From Phycisphaerae bacterium (GTDB taxonomy: Bacteria; Planctomycetota; Phycisphaerae; Phycisphaerales; Phycisphaeraceae), in assembly GCA_030432595.1 (NCBI GenBank), contig JAUIGU010000009.1, positions 1 to 64,000 on the forward strand: 64,000 nt of DNA, written 5' to 3'. Positions 34,799 through 42,804 of this stretch are shown one piece after another (the first letter of the stretch is position 1; each line of letters begins with the position of its first letter). Below the pieces are notes generated by a model. It ran no database searches. It was not told the origin of the DNA and saw nothing but the letters and a program-made list of their open reading frames with translations. The position numbers and the translations under genes are program-made.

Positions 34799-35239
34799 TT
34801 AAGCCTGTTTCTTCAGCGCGTCGCGGATCTCGGTGAGCAGTTCGACTTCCGGAGGGGTCGGCTCTTCCTTGGGCGCTTCCTCGGCCTTGCGCTTCATCGA
34901 GTTGATCATCTTGATGACGACGAAGATCGCCAGGCCCACGATCAGCAGCTCGACAAAGTCGCCGATGAACGAGCCGTACTTGATGGTCACGGCTTCGATG
35001 TCCTGATCGGCGACCATGCCGTAGATGTTCTCCTCGCCGGCCTTGACCGCGTTGACGACGGTGTATTCGTACTTCGAGAAGTCGATCCCCCCGAGCAGGG
35101 CACCCATCGGCGGCATGACGATGTTCTCAACCAGCGACTTGACGACGGTTCCGAACGCCGCCCCGATGACGATGCCGACCGCCATGTCGATCATGTTGCC
35201 TTTAAGAATGAACTCTTTGAACTCTTTGATGATCCCCAT
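34799..35239 (-). CDS. mscL: Large-conductance mechanosensitive channel
   Basis: A 146-aa homopentameric channel that opens under membrane tension. N-terminal amphipathic helix, then TM1 with KGNMIDMAVGIVIGAAFGTV, a loop with PPMGALLGG, TM2 at about residues 93-112 (LLIVGLAIFVVIKMIN) and a cytoplasmic helix with a charged C-terminus (EVELLTEIRDALKKQA). GGGAG precedes the ATG. An MscS-type gene is divergently oriented 264 nt away. Confidence 0.96.
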   Translation of the reverse strand: MGIIKEFKEFILKGNMIDMAVGIVIGAAFGTVVKSLVENIVMPPMGALLGGIDFSKYEYTVVNAVKAGEENIYGMVADQDIEAVTIKYGSFIGDFVELLIVGLAIFVVIKMINSMKRKAEEAPKEEPTPPEVELLTEIRDALKKQA

Positions 35240-35503
35240 GTCGTCTCCCTGCTGAAGGAAAAAGGCGGTGGCCGGGCCACGACGTTCATGGCCGATTCAT
35301 GCCGCGTCAACGTGTTAAGGTGAGGGTTGTCCCTGAATCTGTCAACAGGGGACGCACGCCGAACGTGTTTCCGGACGGCCTAAGGTGGCCGCGAACGCAT
35401 GGGGCGGCTTTTCTCGGACCTGCCGCGTGTCGCCCGCACAGAATCTGACCCGACTTGCACCAGACCGGCTTCGACCAGGCCGCAACCCGCACGGAGAACA
35501 CGG

Positions 35504-36511
35504 ATGCTCTTCACCCTTGCCCAGACCGTCAGCCCGTTTCTGGCCCAGGCCGACCCGTCCGCGGAAACGTCGCCCGACGCCCCCGCCGACGGTGCTGCCC
35601 CTGGTGCCGACCCCGCGCCCGGCGACGTCGTGCGCGACCTCACCGGTGAAGCGAAGCAGGACGCGCTCAACGCGTGGGAGGGCCTGATGCAGGGCGACCT
35701 CGCCGCGTCCTGGCCGCTGATCGAGAAGTATGTCCTGCCGCTGGGCCTGGCGATTCTCATTTTGGTCGGGACGTTCATCGCCGCCAAGGTCGTCTCGCGG
35801 ATGGCCGGCAACGCGATCCGTCGCGCGAAGGTCGACGAAACGCTCTCGCGGTTTTTCGCCAAGCTCGTGTTCTACGCCGTGGTCGTGTTCGGCGTGCTGG
35901 CGGCAATGAACACCGTCGGGCTCCAGGTCACGGGCTTCGCCGCCATCCTCGCGTCCGTCGGCTTCGCGATCGGCATGGCCATGTCGGGCACGCTCGCAAA
36001 CTTCGCCGCCGGCGTCATGCTCCTGATCTTCCGGCCGTTCCGCGTGGGCGACGTCATCTCCGCCGCCGGTGTCACCGCCAAGGTCAACGCCATCGAGCTG
36101 TTCACGACGACCTTCGACACCTTCGACAACCGACGTTTCATTGTGCCCAACGCAAAGATCTTCGACGACGTCATCGAGAACATCACGCACCACGGCCAGC
36201 GCCGCGTCGACGTCAACGTCGGCGTCGAGTACAGCGCCGACCTGGATAAAACCCGCGAAGTTCTCAGCGCCGCGGCCGAGTCACTCAAGGACAAGATGAT
36301 CGAAGGCGAGGGCCGGGGTTTTCAGGTGTATCTGCTGGATTTGGGCGATTCGTCGGTGAACTGGGTCGTGCGGTTCTGGACGAACGCCGCGGACTTCTGG
36401 CCGGTCAAGGAACAGCTCACGCGGGCCGTGAAGATGCACCTGGACGAGGCCGGCCTGGGCATCCCGTTCCCGCAGATGGACGTGCACCTGGACGGCAAAC
36501 TGGACGGGTAA
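35504..36511 (+). CDS. MscS-family mechanosensitive channel
   Basis: A 335-aa small-conductance channel. A hydrophobic N-terminal segment and an Ala/Pro/Asp-rich linker are followed by three membrane helices at about residues 78-180, with pore helix AAILASVGFAIGMAMSGTL. The MscS beta domain (FRPFRVGDVI, TFDTFDNRRFIVPNAKIFD) follows, then a C-terminal alpha/beta domain. ATG 35504 was chosen for GGAG at 35493-35496. It and mscL are likely jointly relevant to osmotic shock. Confidence 0.92.
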   Translation: MLFTLAQTVSPFLAQADPSAETSPDAPADGAAPGADPAPGDVVRDLTGEAKQDALNAWEGLMQGDLAASWPLIEKYVLPLGLAILILVGTFIAAKVVSRMAGNAIRRAKVDETLSRFFAKLVFYAVVVFGVLAAMNTVGLQVTGFAAILASVGFAIGMAMSGTLANFAAGVMLLIFRPFRVGDVISAAGVTAKVNAIELFTTTFDTFDNRRFIVPNAKIFDDVIENITHHGQRRVDVNVGVEYSADLDKTREVLSAAAESLKDKMIEGEGRGFQVYLLDLGDSSVNWVVRFWTNAADFWPVKEQLTRAVKMHLDEAGLGIPFPQMDVHLDGKLDG

Positions 36512-36525
36512 GCCCGGCGGGGCGG

Positions 36526-36531
36526 TATAAT
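36526..36531 (+). promoter_or_regulatory. Consensus -10 box upstream of the lipoprotein gene
   Basis: TATAAT, 55 nt before the ATG at 36587. Here a normal leader with a ribosome-binding site follows, unlike the five TANNNT boxes that abut start codons. Confidence 0.6.
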
Positions 36532-36586
36532 GCCCACGTGCCCTCCAAGGGGTTGGACACCACGCACGATTGCGAAAGGGAAATCG

Positions 36587-37147
36587 ATGAACCGAAGAAT
36601 GTGGATCACGATGTCGGCGGCCGCGCTGACCGCCGGCCTGATGTTCGGCTGCAGCGAAGAGACCAAGGGCAAGCTGGCCGACGCCGCGGAGGCCGGCAAA
36701 GACGCCGCAACCTCTGCCGGGAACGACCTCAAGGACGCGGGCGGCGACATGGCCGAGACGGTCAAGGATGTCGGCGCCGATCTGGCGGACAAGGCCGGCG
36801 ACGTCGCCGACGACGTCAAGGAAAAGCTCGCCGACGAGGGCACCAAGCTCGAAGACGCAGCGAACGATCAGGCCGAGCAAGTGAAGGATGACGCCGAGAA
36901 CCAACTGGGCGACGCGATGGGCCAACTCGGCGACCTCCAGACCAAGGCCCAGGACATGATCGCCAAGGTCAAGGAGATGATCGAGAACAAGAACTTCGGC
37001 GACGCCCAGGCGATGCTCGACCAGCTCAAGGCCCTGCCCGGGCTGGACAAGCTCGAAGGCGTCACCTCGCAGATCGAGTCGCTCGAAGCCGCGATCACCA
37101 AGGGCAAGGAACTCGCGGACGGCGCTGCCGGGCTGATGGGCAAGTAA
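36587..37147 (+). CDS. Lipoprotein with amphipathic LEA-like repeats
   Basis: A 186-aa lipoprotein: signal sequence ending in LMFGC (lipobox), then an almost fully helical mature part with repeated 11-residue-like units rich in Asp, Lys and Ala (for example DLADKAGDVADDVKEKLADE). It resembles LEA or apolipoprotein-type proteins; no enzyme motif. AAGGGA precedes the ATG. It is followed by a strong terminator. A role in envelope stress or desiccation tolerance is a guess. Confidence 0.78.
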   Translation: MNRRMWITMSAAALTAGLMFGCSEETKGKLADAAEAGKDAATSAGNDLKDAGGDMAETVKDVGADLADKAGDVADDVKEKLADEGTKLEDAANDQAEQVKDDAENQLGDAMGQLGDLQTKAQDMIAKVKEMIENKNFGDAQAMLDQLKALPGLDKLEGVTSQIESLEAAITKGKELADGAAGLMGK

Positions 37148-37183
37148 AGAGCCCGACCGCAACCTCAGGACCAAACTACTTGG

Positions 37184-37213
37184 CCCCGCCGCGCCGACCG
37201 CGGCGGGGTTTTT
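37184..37213 (+). terminator. Intrinsic terminator after the lipoprotein gene
   Basis: CCCCGCCGCG (37184-37193) pairs with CGCGGCGGGG (37199-37208), a 10-bp stem, followed by TTTTT. Confidence 0.85.
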
Positions 37214-37376
37214 CGTGCCTGGTCCGGCCGGTCCCGCCGGTACAGGCGCACCCGACACGGATGCGACGCTACGGATTTGTCCCTAGTGCGGGCCGTTGCA
37301 CACGCTCCGACTCAAGGCCCGGCCCGCCCGGTTCGATGAGACACGCACGGGGGGGCTCTTGCAAGGGAGCCCCGAC

Positions 37377-39179
37377 ATGTCTCTGGCTTTGATTGTCGAT
37401 CGTTCGCCGTTTAGCCGGGAGTTGTTGTCCGGTTTTCTCCGTGGGGCGAATTACATCACGCTCGCCGCGACCGAGATGGACGAGGCGGTCGAGATGGTGG
37501 AGGGCTGCGGCGTGTCGCTGGTGGTCCTCGACGCCGGGGTCGCCGAGCCGGGGTCGGCCGAGCGGCTGACGGGTGCTTCACCGAGCGACGCGTTGCCGAT
37601 CGTCGTACTGACCGATTCGGGACAAACGACGGGCGTGCCCTCAACCAACGCGCATGTGGTGGAACGCGGCACCTTCGTGGCGGATGATTTCCTTGCGCTG
37701 TGCGCCAAGCTCTGCCCGCCCGCGTCGAACAAGAAACCGACCGCAAAGAAGGCCGTGCGGAAAAAAGCGCCGGCCGAGAACCCGTCCGCGCCGCCGGCGC
37801 CGGTGGTGAAACCGGCCGAGACTTCCGAGCCACGCCGGGGGGTGCCGGCCCCGACGCCGGAGATCGACGAGGTGAGCGTGCTCAAGTCGTTGTCGCCCGC
37901 CGTCGAGCGGTCGCAGATCGACGAGTTGATTACCCGCGCCCACCAACTGCTCGTGCCCGAAGCGGTCCGTGAAGCGTTGCGGTCCGTCCTGGAGGACGAG
38001 TCGGCGACCCGGGAAGACCGCGCGGCCGCGATTGCGCTGGACGTGGGGCTCACGTTCCGGGTGATGGCGGCGGCGAACGTCAACGCCGGCAAGGGCCGCG
38101 ACCCCGCCGAGTCGTTGATGTCCGCGGTGGACCGCCTGGGCGTCGAGAACCTGCGGCTGATCGCCAGCCAGCCCGACGCCGACAAGATGAACGGTCAGAA
38201 CCTTGACGACACCCGTTGCGTCGAGCCGCTGGGGTTCTGGATGCACTCGTACGCGACCGGTCGGGTCGCCGCCGCGCTCACCGCGGCCAGCGGCGGCAGT
38301 CCGGACGACGTCGAGTCGGCGATGACCGCCGGGTTGATGCACGACGCCGGTCGGCTGGTCTACGCCCGGCACTTCCCCGACGAGTACGCCGACGCGGTCG
38401 AGACCGCGACCAGCCTGAACCTGCCGCTGGAGCGGGTCGAACAGCAGATCATGCTCGACGACCACGCGCAGCTGATGGACAAGGTGCTCCGGCAACTCAA
38501 CTTCGGGCCGCGCCTGATCCAGTGCGCCGCGTGCCACCACCTGCCGGTGATCCAGGCGCGGAACCTGTCGGGCCGCTGCTTCCGCGAGGTCGCGACCCTG
38601 ATGCTGGCCGAGCGGTACGCCGCGGCGATGCTGGCCGGCGACGGGCGGTTCGACCCGGTGGCCGGCTGCGAGCCGCTGCTGACGGTGCTCAAGATCGATT
38701 CGGCGAAACTCGAACGGGGCCTCTGCGACGTCGCCGACGCCCTCCAAGAAGCGAGCCGGCGCTACGCCACGGTGCACGGCTTGTCCGACATGGAAAGCAC
38801 GCTGGACCAGGTCGTCTCGCGGCTGGAACACGCGGCGCGCCCGATGTACGTCGGGTCCGACGAGCGGGCGGACCCCTTCGCGGTGTTCTGCCGCCGAATC
38901 TGGGTCGGGCCGGAAGAAGCGGCCCCGAACCTCGCGCTGGTGCACATCAACAATGTGCGCGAGCGGGACGCGCTGACCGGTCGGCTGCGCGGACAGGAGT
39001 TCGAACGCAACGCGACGAAGCTGCCGGTGCTCACGGTCTCGCCCAAGGGCAGCATCGCGCTGGACCCGTCGGTGCTGACCGGCCGGGAAACCGCGGACCT
39101 GGCCGAACCCGTGCTGGCCGACCAACTGCTCCAGGCCAGCGACCGCGTGTTGAGTCGGTGTACCGCGCAGGCCGCTTGA
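37377..39179 (+). CDS. Signalling protein with degenerate receiver-like and HDOD domains
   Basis: A 600-aa protein. The N-terminal about 120 residues resemble a response-regulator receiver domain (LALIVDRSPFSRELLSGFL, VVLDAG) but lack the usual acidic pair. A Lys/Pro/Ala linker follows, then an HDOD domain (about 190-480): KSLSPAVERSQIDELITRAH, SLMSAVDRLGVENLRLIAS, AGLMHDAGRLVYARHFP. The C-terminal 120 residues are unassigned. It probably works as a regulatory partner rather than an enzyme. AAGGGAG at 37363-37369 fixes the start. Confidence 0.85.
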   Translation: MSLALIVDRSPFSRELLSGFLRGANYITLAATEMDEAVEMVEGCGVSLVVLDAGVAEPGSAERLTGASPSDALPIVVLTDSGQTTGVPSTNAHVVERGTFVADDFLALCAKLCPPASNKKPTAKKAVRKKAPAENPSAPPAPVVKPAETSEPRRGVPAPTPEIDEVSVLKSLSPAVERSQIDELITRAHQLLVPEAVREALRSVLEDESATREDRAAAIALDVGLTFRVMAAANVNAGKGRDPAESLMSAVDRLGVENLRLIASQPDADKMNGQNLDDTRCVEPLGFWMHSYATGRVAAALTAASGGSPDDVESAMTAGLMHDAGRLVYARHFPDEYADAVETATSLNLPLERVEQQIMLDDHAQLMDKVLRQLNFGPRLIQCAACHHLPVIQARNLSGRCFREVATLMLAERYAAAMLAGDGRFDPVAGCEPLLTVLKIDSAKLERGLCDVADALQEASRRYATVHGLSDMESTLDQVVSRLEHAARPMYVGSDERADPFAVFCRRIWVGPEEAAPNLALVHINNVRERDALTGRLRGQEFERNATKLPVLTVSPKGSIALDPSVLTGRETADLAEPVLADQLLQASDRVLSRCTAQAA

Positions 39180-39197
39180 AACGGACCATCCCCCCCT

Positions 39198-39230
39198 GAA
39201 ACCCACGCCGTGTCGGTGTGGGTTTCTGTT
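39198..39230 (+). terminator. Intrinsic terminator after the HDOD gene
   Basis: GAAACCCACGCC pairs with GGTGTGGGTTTC, followed by TGTTTCT. The stem is nearly the same as those at 33752 and 34736. Confidence 0.7.
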
Positions 39231-39298
39231 TCTCTCGACGCCACGTTGGAGCGACAACGCCCCTGCTTCACTTGTCAAAGAGCCGGCAGGCGTGCCTG

Positions 39299-39374
39299 GG
39301 GTGCCACGGACGTTCGATCCGTGCCGGCCGTGTAGTGGTTCCCTATGCACACGGACCAATAGTCCGCGGCACCC
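39299..39374. repeat. Inverted repeat of the GGGTGCCACGG family
   Basis: Outer arms 39299-39311 (GGGTGCCACGGAC) and 39362-39374 (inverse, 1 mismatch). The left arm extends into its own hairpin (CACGGAC...ATCCGTG), like the element at 9429. Confidence 0.65.
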
Positions 39375-39649
39375 GGCAACGACGCGTCACCCCAAACACC
39401 ATCCCACCTTCACCAAGGCCGGACCTTCGTCCCACGCGGCGGCGGCTCCCACTTCACGCAGCACCACGCTGATGCACACCCAGCATCAACCCCGGCGAGC
39501 CATCGCGTTCGGATCGGACTCCCTTGGCCCATGTCCCGTCGGGGGTCTTGCGAAGCGTGGGGTGGCGCTCATTCTTCAACTCTTACGCCTTGCGTGCGAG
39601 CATCCACTCGCCGGGCGCACCACCCAATTACCATCGACGCAGCGGACCC

Positions 39650-39779
39650 CTCGTTTCACCGAGACACGGCCTCACCGACCTGGAACCCCGCGACAACCTG
39701 CGGGCCCCCGCCCCCGGAAGTTCCGGAAAAGCAGGGCTTACCGTGGGGCGAAGATTTGATTCTCTGCGCAGCCGATTGA
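39650..39779 (+). repeat. Second copy of the left-end dispersed repeat
   Basis: Shares a 34-nt identical block with position 71-104 and further blocks with 105-190 (CCCGGAAG, GGGGCG, CTGCGCAG, GATTGAA). In one frame both copies translate to RDTASPTWNPATT and both end CAAD-stop. Nature unknown. Confidence 0.6.
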
Positions 39780-39820
39780 ACCGCGGAGGCGCGGAGAGCG
39801 CAGAGGTCGCGCAGAGGACG
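39780..39820. repeat. GCGGAGGCGC/GCAGAGG direct-repeat unit
   Basis: A run of related short words (GCGGAGGCGCGGAGAGCGCAGAGG, then CGCAGAGG) directly after the dispersed repeat. Confidence 0.5.
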
Positions 39821-39868
39821 ACATTTATGTTTTCAGCCGCACTGCCACGCAGTGCGGAACGAGCGTCA

Positions 39869-41374
39869 TCAACTTGCGCACGCATCGAGGCGCGTTGACG
39901 CGGGCGGGGCGAGGTGGTCGGCGAGCGGGAGTTGGAGGACGGCTTCGAACCGGCCGGGGTTGGGTTGGGTGGCGGTGAGGGTGCCGCCGAGGCGTTCGGC
40001 GGCTTTGCGGGCGAGCGGGAGCCCCAGGCCGAAATGTTCGCCGTGGCCTTGGCTGGGGTCGTGGCGCCAGAGCGGGGTGAACAACGCGTCGAGCGCGTGG
40101 GGTTCGAGCGGTTCGGCGTCGTTGGCGATGTGCAGCCGTGCGTGGCCGTCGTGGGCGCGGAGGTCTAGGCTGATGGTGCCGTCGGGTTTGACGTAGTCGG
40201 CGGCGTTGCGGAGCAGGTTGCGGACGGCGACGTTGAGCAGCGCGGGGTCGGCGCGGACGTGGACGCCGGGCGGCAGATCGGATTGAAGTTGGAAGTTGTG
40301 CGGGTCGGGGTGGAGTTGTTCCCAGACGTGGGTGACGAGCCGGCCCAGGTCGTGGGTGGGGGTGGCGGCCGCGTGGTGGTTGGCGTTGTTTTTGTCGGTG
40401 CCCGGTGCGGCGTCGCGGCCGGTCTCGGGCGGGTCGAGGCGGGCCAGGGCGAGCAGGGCCTCGACGAGTTCCTGCATCTGGAGGGTGATGTGGTGGGCGC
40501 GGTCGAGGGCGGTGCGGGTGCGTTCGTCGCCGTTTGGGTTGCGGGCGCGCTGGACGTCGAGGGTCATGCGCAGCGCGGCGAGGGGGTTGCGGAGTTCGTG
40601 GGCGGCGTTGGCGGAGAAGAGGCGCTGCTGCTCGATGGTGTTTGCGACGCGCCGGAGCAGGGCATTGAACTGCGTGACCAACGGGCGCAACTCGGCGGGG
40701 ACTTGTCCGTCGTCGAGCGGTTCGGTGAGTTGGGCCTCGGCACGGCGTTCGAGTGAGGCGGACAATTCCGCGACGGGGCGCAACGCGCGCGGCAGGGCGA
40801 AGCTGAGCGCGGCGGCGATGCTCACGGCGGCCAGCGCGCCCACCGACACCAGGGCCAGGACGAGGCGGGACAAGAGGTCGTGAACGGACGACGCGTCGAC
40901 GGCGAGGGTGAGGGAGAAGGGCACGTCGGCCGCGTTCGCATCGCCGGGCTCGTGCGGCGCTTCGGTCGGGTCGTGCCAGCGCCAGGCGATGAGTCGACAG
41001 GGTTGGCCGTCGGGGTGGTGAGCGGCCGTGGTCTCTCCGTGTTTCAATTCATCGCCGGCCTGGAGCAGTGCGGCCGTGGGTGCCTGGTCGGGCCAGACCA
41101 TGAGCGTTTGGCCGCCGAGCCGGACGGTCAAGGCTTCGATCGGCAGCGCGGCGGCGTCGGGTTGCGTGAGCCGCTCTTCGAAAACCAGGTCGAGTTCGTT
41201 GCCTTCCATTTCCACGGCGGCGGCGACGAGGCCGGCCGTGCGTGCGAGTTGGCGGTCGAGTTCGGCGAAGAGATAGGCGCGTGCGCCGGCGTAGAGCGCG
41301 GCGGCGGCGAGGGCGAGCGTCGGCAGCGTGACGCCGAGCACGGTTAGAAGCAGGCGGCGGTTCAGTGTCGGCAA
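39869..41374 (-). CDS. Sensor histidine kinase, QseC/PmrB type
   Basis: A 501-aa membrane kinase. TM1 is at about 7-29, a periplasmic domain of about 130 residues follows, TM2 is at about 168-192, then HAMP-like and HisKA (FSANAAHELRNPLAALRM, phospho-His about 260). The ATPase domain has NLLRNAADYV (N box) and FGLGLPLARKAAERLGG (G box). TTG start at 41374, overlapping the regulator gene by 13 nt. The signal is unknown; the PepSY-like gene two steps upstream may be involved. Confidence 0.92.
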   Translation of the reverse strand: MPTLNRRLLLTVLGVTLPTLALAAAALYAGARAYLFAELDRQLARTAGLVAAAVEMEGNELDLVFEERLTQPDAAALPIEALTVRLGGQTLMVWPDQAPTAALLQAGDELKHGETTAAHHPDGQPCRLIAWRWHDPTEAPHEPGDANAADVPFSLTLAVDASSVHDLLSRLVLALVSVGALAAVSIAAALSFALPRALRPVAELSASLERRAEAQLTEPLDDGQVPAELRPLVTQFNALLRRVANTIEQQRLFSANAAHELRNPLAALRMTLDVQRARNPNGDERTRTALDRAHHITLQMQELVEALLALARLDPPETGRDAAPGTDKNNANHHAAATPTHDLGRLVTHVWEQLHPDPHNFQLQSDLPPGVHVRADPALLNVAVRNLLRNAADYVKPDGTISLDLRAHDGHARLHIANDAEPLEPHALDALFTPLWRHDPSQGHGEHFGLGLPLARKAAERLGGTLTATQPNPGRFEAVLQLPLADHLAPPASTRLDACAS

Positions 41375-42048
41375 GGGTTGCCCAGTTCGAGCAGGTAGCC
41401 GTAGCCGCGGCGGGTGACGATGACGTCGGGTGCGCCGGCGTCGGCGAGCTTGCGGCGGAGTTGCGAGAGGTGGACGTCGACGGCGTTGCTGTCGGGTTCG
41501 CCGTCGAAGCGGTAGAGGTGTTCGCCCAGGGCGGCGCGGCTGACGACCTGGCCGGCGGCGTAGGCGAGGGCTTCGAGGATGCCGAACTCGGTGGGCGTGA
41601 GCGCGACGGGTTCGTCGCCGACGCGGGCCTGCTTGCGGACCAGGTCGACCGTGACCGGCCCGGCGTGGACGAGCGGCGCGGCGCGTCCGGCGCGTCGGCG
41701 GAGCAGGGCCTGCAGCCGGGCGAGCAGCTCCGGGAACGCGAAGGGTTTGACGAGGTAGTCGTCGGCGCCGCGGTTGAGGCCGTCCACGCGGTCGTCAAGG
41801 GTGTCGCGGGCGGTGAGCACGATCACGCCGGTGTCGATGTCCGATTCGCGGAGGCGGTCGAGGACCCAGAGCCCGGTGCGTTTGGGCATGGTGATGTCGA
41901 GCACGACCGCGTCGTACGTCCCGCCGCGTAGATACCACCACGCCTCTTCGCCGTCGCCGGTGGCATCGACGGCGTAGCCCGCGTCCTCGAGTCCTTCGCG
42001 CAGCGACTCACGCAGCGGTTCGAAGTCTTCGGCGATGAGCAGCTTCAT
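41362..42048 (-). CDS. OmpR-family response regulator
   Basis: A 228-aa two-domain regulator: receiver domain with phospho-Asp in VVLDITMPKRTG (about 51), then a winged-helix DNA-binding domain (EFGILEALAYAAGQVV, VDVHLSQLRRKL, VIVTRRGYGYLL). Close to QseB/PmrA in layout. It is cotranscribed with the sensor kinase; targets are likely local but no binding repeats were identified with certainty. Confidence 0.94.
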   Translation of the reverse strand: MKLLIAEDFEPLRESLREGLEDAGYAVDATGDGEEAWWYLRGGTYDAVVLDITMPKRTGLWVLDRLRESDIDTGVIVLTARDTLDDRVDGLNRGADDYLVKPFAFPELLARLQALLRRRAGRAAPLVHAGPVTVDLVRKQARVGDEPVALTPTEFGILEALAYAAGQVVSRAALGEHLYRFDGEPDSNAVDVHLSQLRRKLADAGAPDVIVTRRGYGYLLELGNPCRH

Positions 42049-42084
42049 GCGGCGTCCTTTGCGTTGGTCTGCGCGGCCCGCGGG

Positions 42085-42657
42085 TCAATCGTCGGCTTCG
42101 AGCGGGACGCCGGCGTCAACCTCCCCGCGCTCGTCGAAGACCACGTCGCGGTCACGCCCGTCAACCTCGACCTCGGCCTCGTACACCGCACGCGGTTCGG
42201 GGAGATCGACCCAGTCGAGCTGGGCGCTGAGCTCGCGGCGTTCGACTTCGTTGACCTTGTTGCCCGCGGCCATGCGGTCGATTGCGGCGCGTGTGGCTTC
42301 GGGCACGTTGTCCAAAGCGATTTCACGGGAGACCTCGACGACGCGGCCGTCGGGCGTGAGGAAGATTTCGTGTTCCTCGCCGTCGACATCGACCTCCACG
42401 ACCCAGAGTGTGGTGACGCGGCGTTCGTGCGCCACTTCGGTGACGGGCGCGCCGGGGTAGCGCTTTTCGAGTTGCGCTCGCGCCCCGTCAGGCAGGCGGT
42501 CCAAGCCGATGTTGCGGTCGCCGTCGGCGTCTTCACGGTCTGTTTCGTCTTCGCCGGCCCCGAGTACGCCGGACTCAACCCCGCCGACGGCGTGGTAGAG
42601 CATGCCGCTGGCCCCGAGCAGGACGACGATGCCGAGGACGAGGGTGAGGGGTTTCAC
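42085..42657 (-). CDS. Exported PepSY-like protein
   Basis: A 190-aa protein: signal or anchor segment (about 5-22, LTLVLGIVVLLGASGML), then two PepSY-like repeats (YPGAPVTEVAHERRVTTLWV with EHEIFLTPDGRVVEVS; the second with DRDVVFDERGEVD). It is highly acidic. GTG at 42657 was chosen because AAGGAG is 5-6 nt upstream. It stands 36 nt upstream of the response regulator on the same strand and may modulate the kinase (inference). Confidence 0.8.
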   Translation of the reverse strand: MKPLTLVLGIVVLLGASGMLYHAVGGVESGVLGAGEDETDREDADGDRNIGLDRLPDGARAQLEKRYPGAPVTEVAHERRVTTLWVVEVDVDGEEHEIFLTPDGRVVEVSREIALDNVPEATRAAIDRMAAGNKVNEVERRELSAQLDWVDLPEPRAVYEAEVEVDGRDRDVVFDERGEVDAGVPLEADD

Positions 42658-42804
42658 GGTGGGCTCCTTTCGGTCGGTGGAAGTGAAGTCAATCACACGG
42701 TGGTGGTCGGGCCACTCGGAATCGCCGAGCGGCAGAGAAAAGCAAGATGAAACGGCCGACGCCCGCGGTTCCCGCGTCATCGTGTCGGGCGCCGGCCGGC
42801 GTGG

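Larger units (their letters stand above)
39231..39868. other. Gene-free repeat-rich region
   Basis: About 640 nt with no convincing gene; open frames here overlap one another and have no ribosome-binding site or recognisable translation. It holds an inverted repeat (39299-39374), a diverged copy of the left-end repeat (39650-39779), a GCGGAGGCGCGGAGAGCGCAG repeat unit, and a 9-bp hairpin (39837-39857). Confidence 0.6.

Noticed and set aside
39650-39779. SRP RNA or tRNA remnant in the dispersed repeat
   Set aside because: The short similarity to SRP-like CCGGAAG and tRNA T-arm text does not extend to a fold; no acceptor or full arm pairing was found.
39524-39898. Possible small gene in the repeat-rich region
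   Set aside because: The frame is open only because the repeat is GC-rich. Translation is not conserved with its sister copy beyond the shared block and there is no initiation context.
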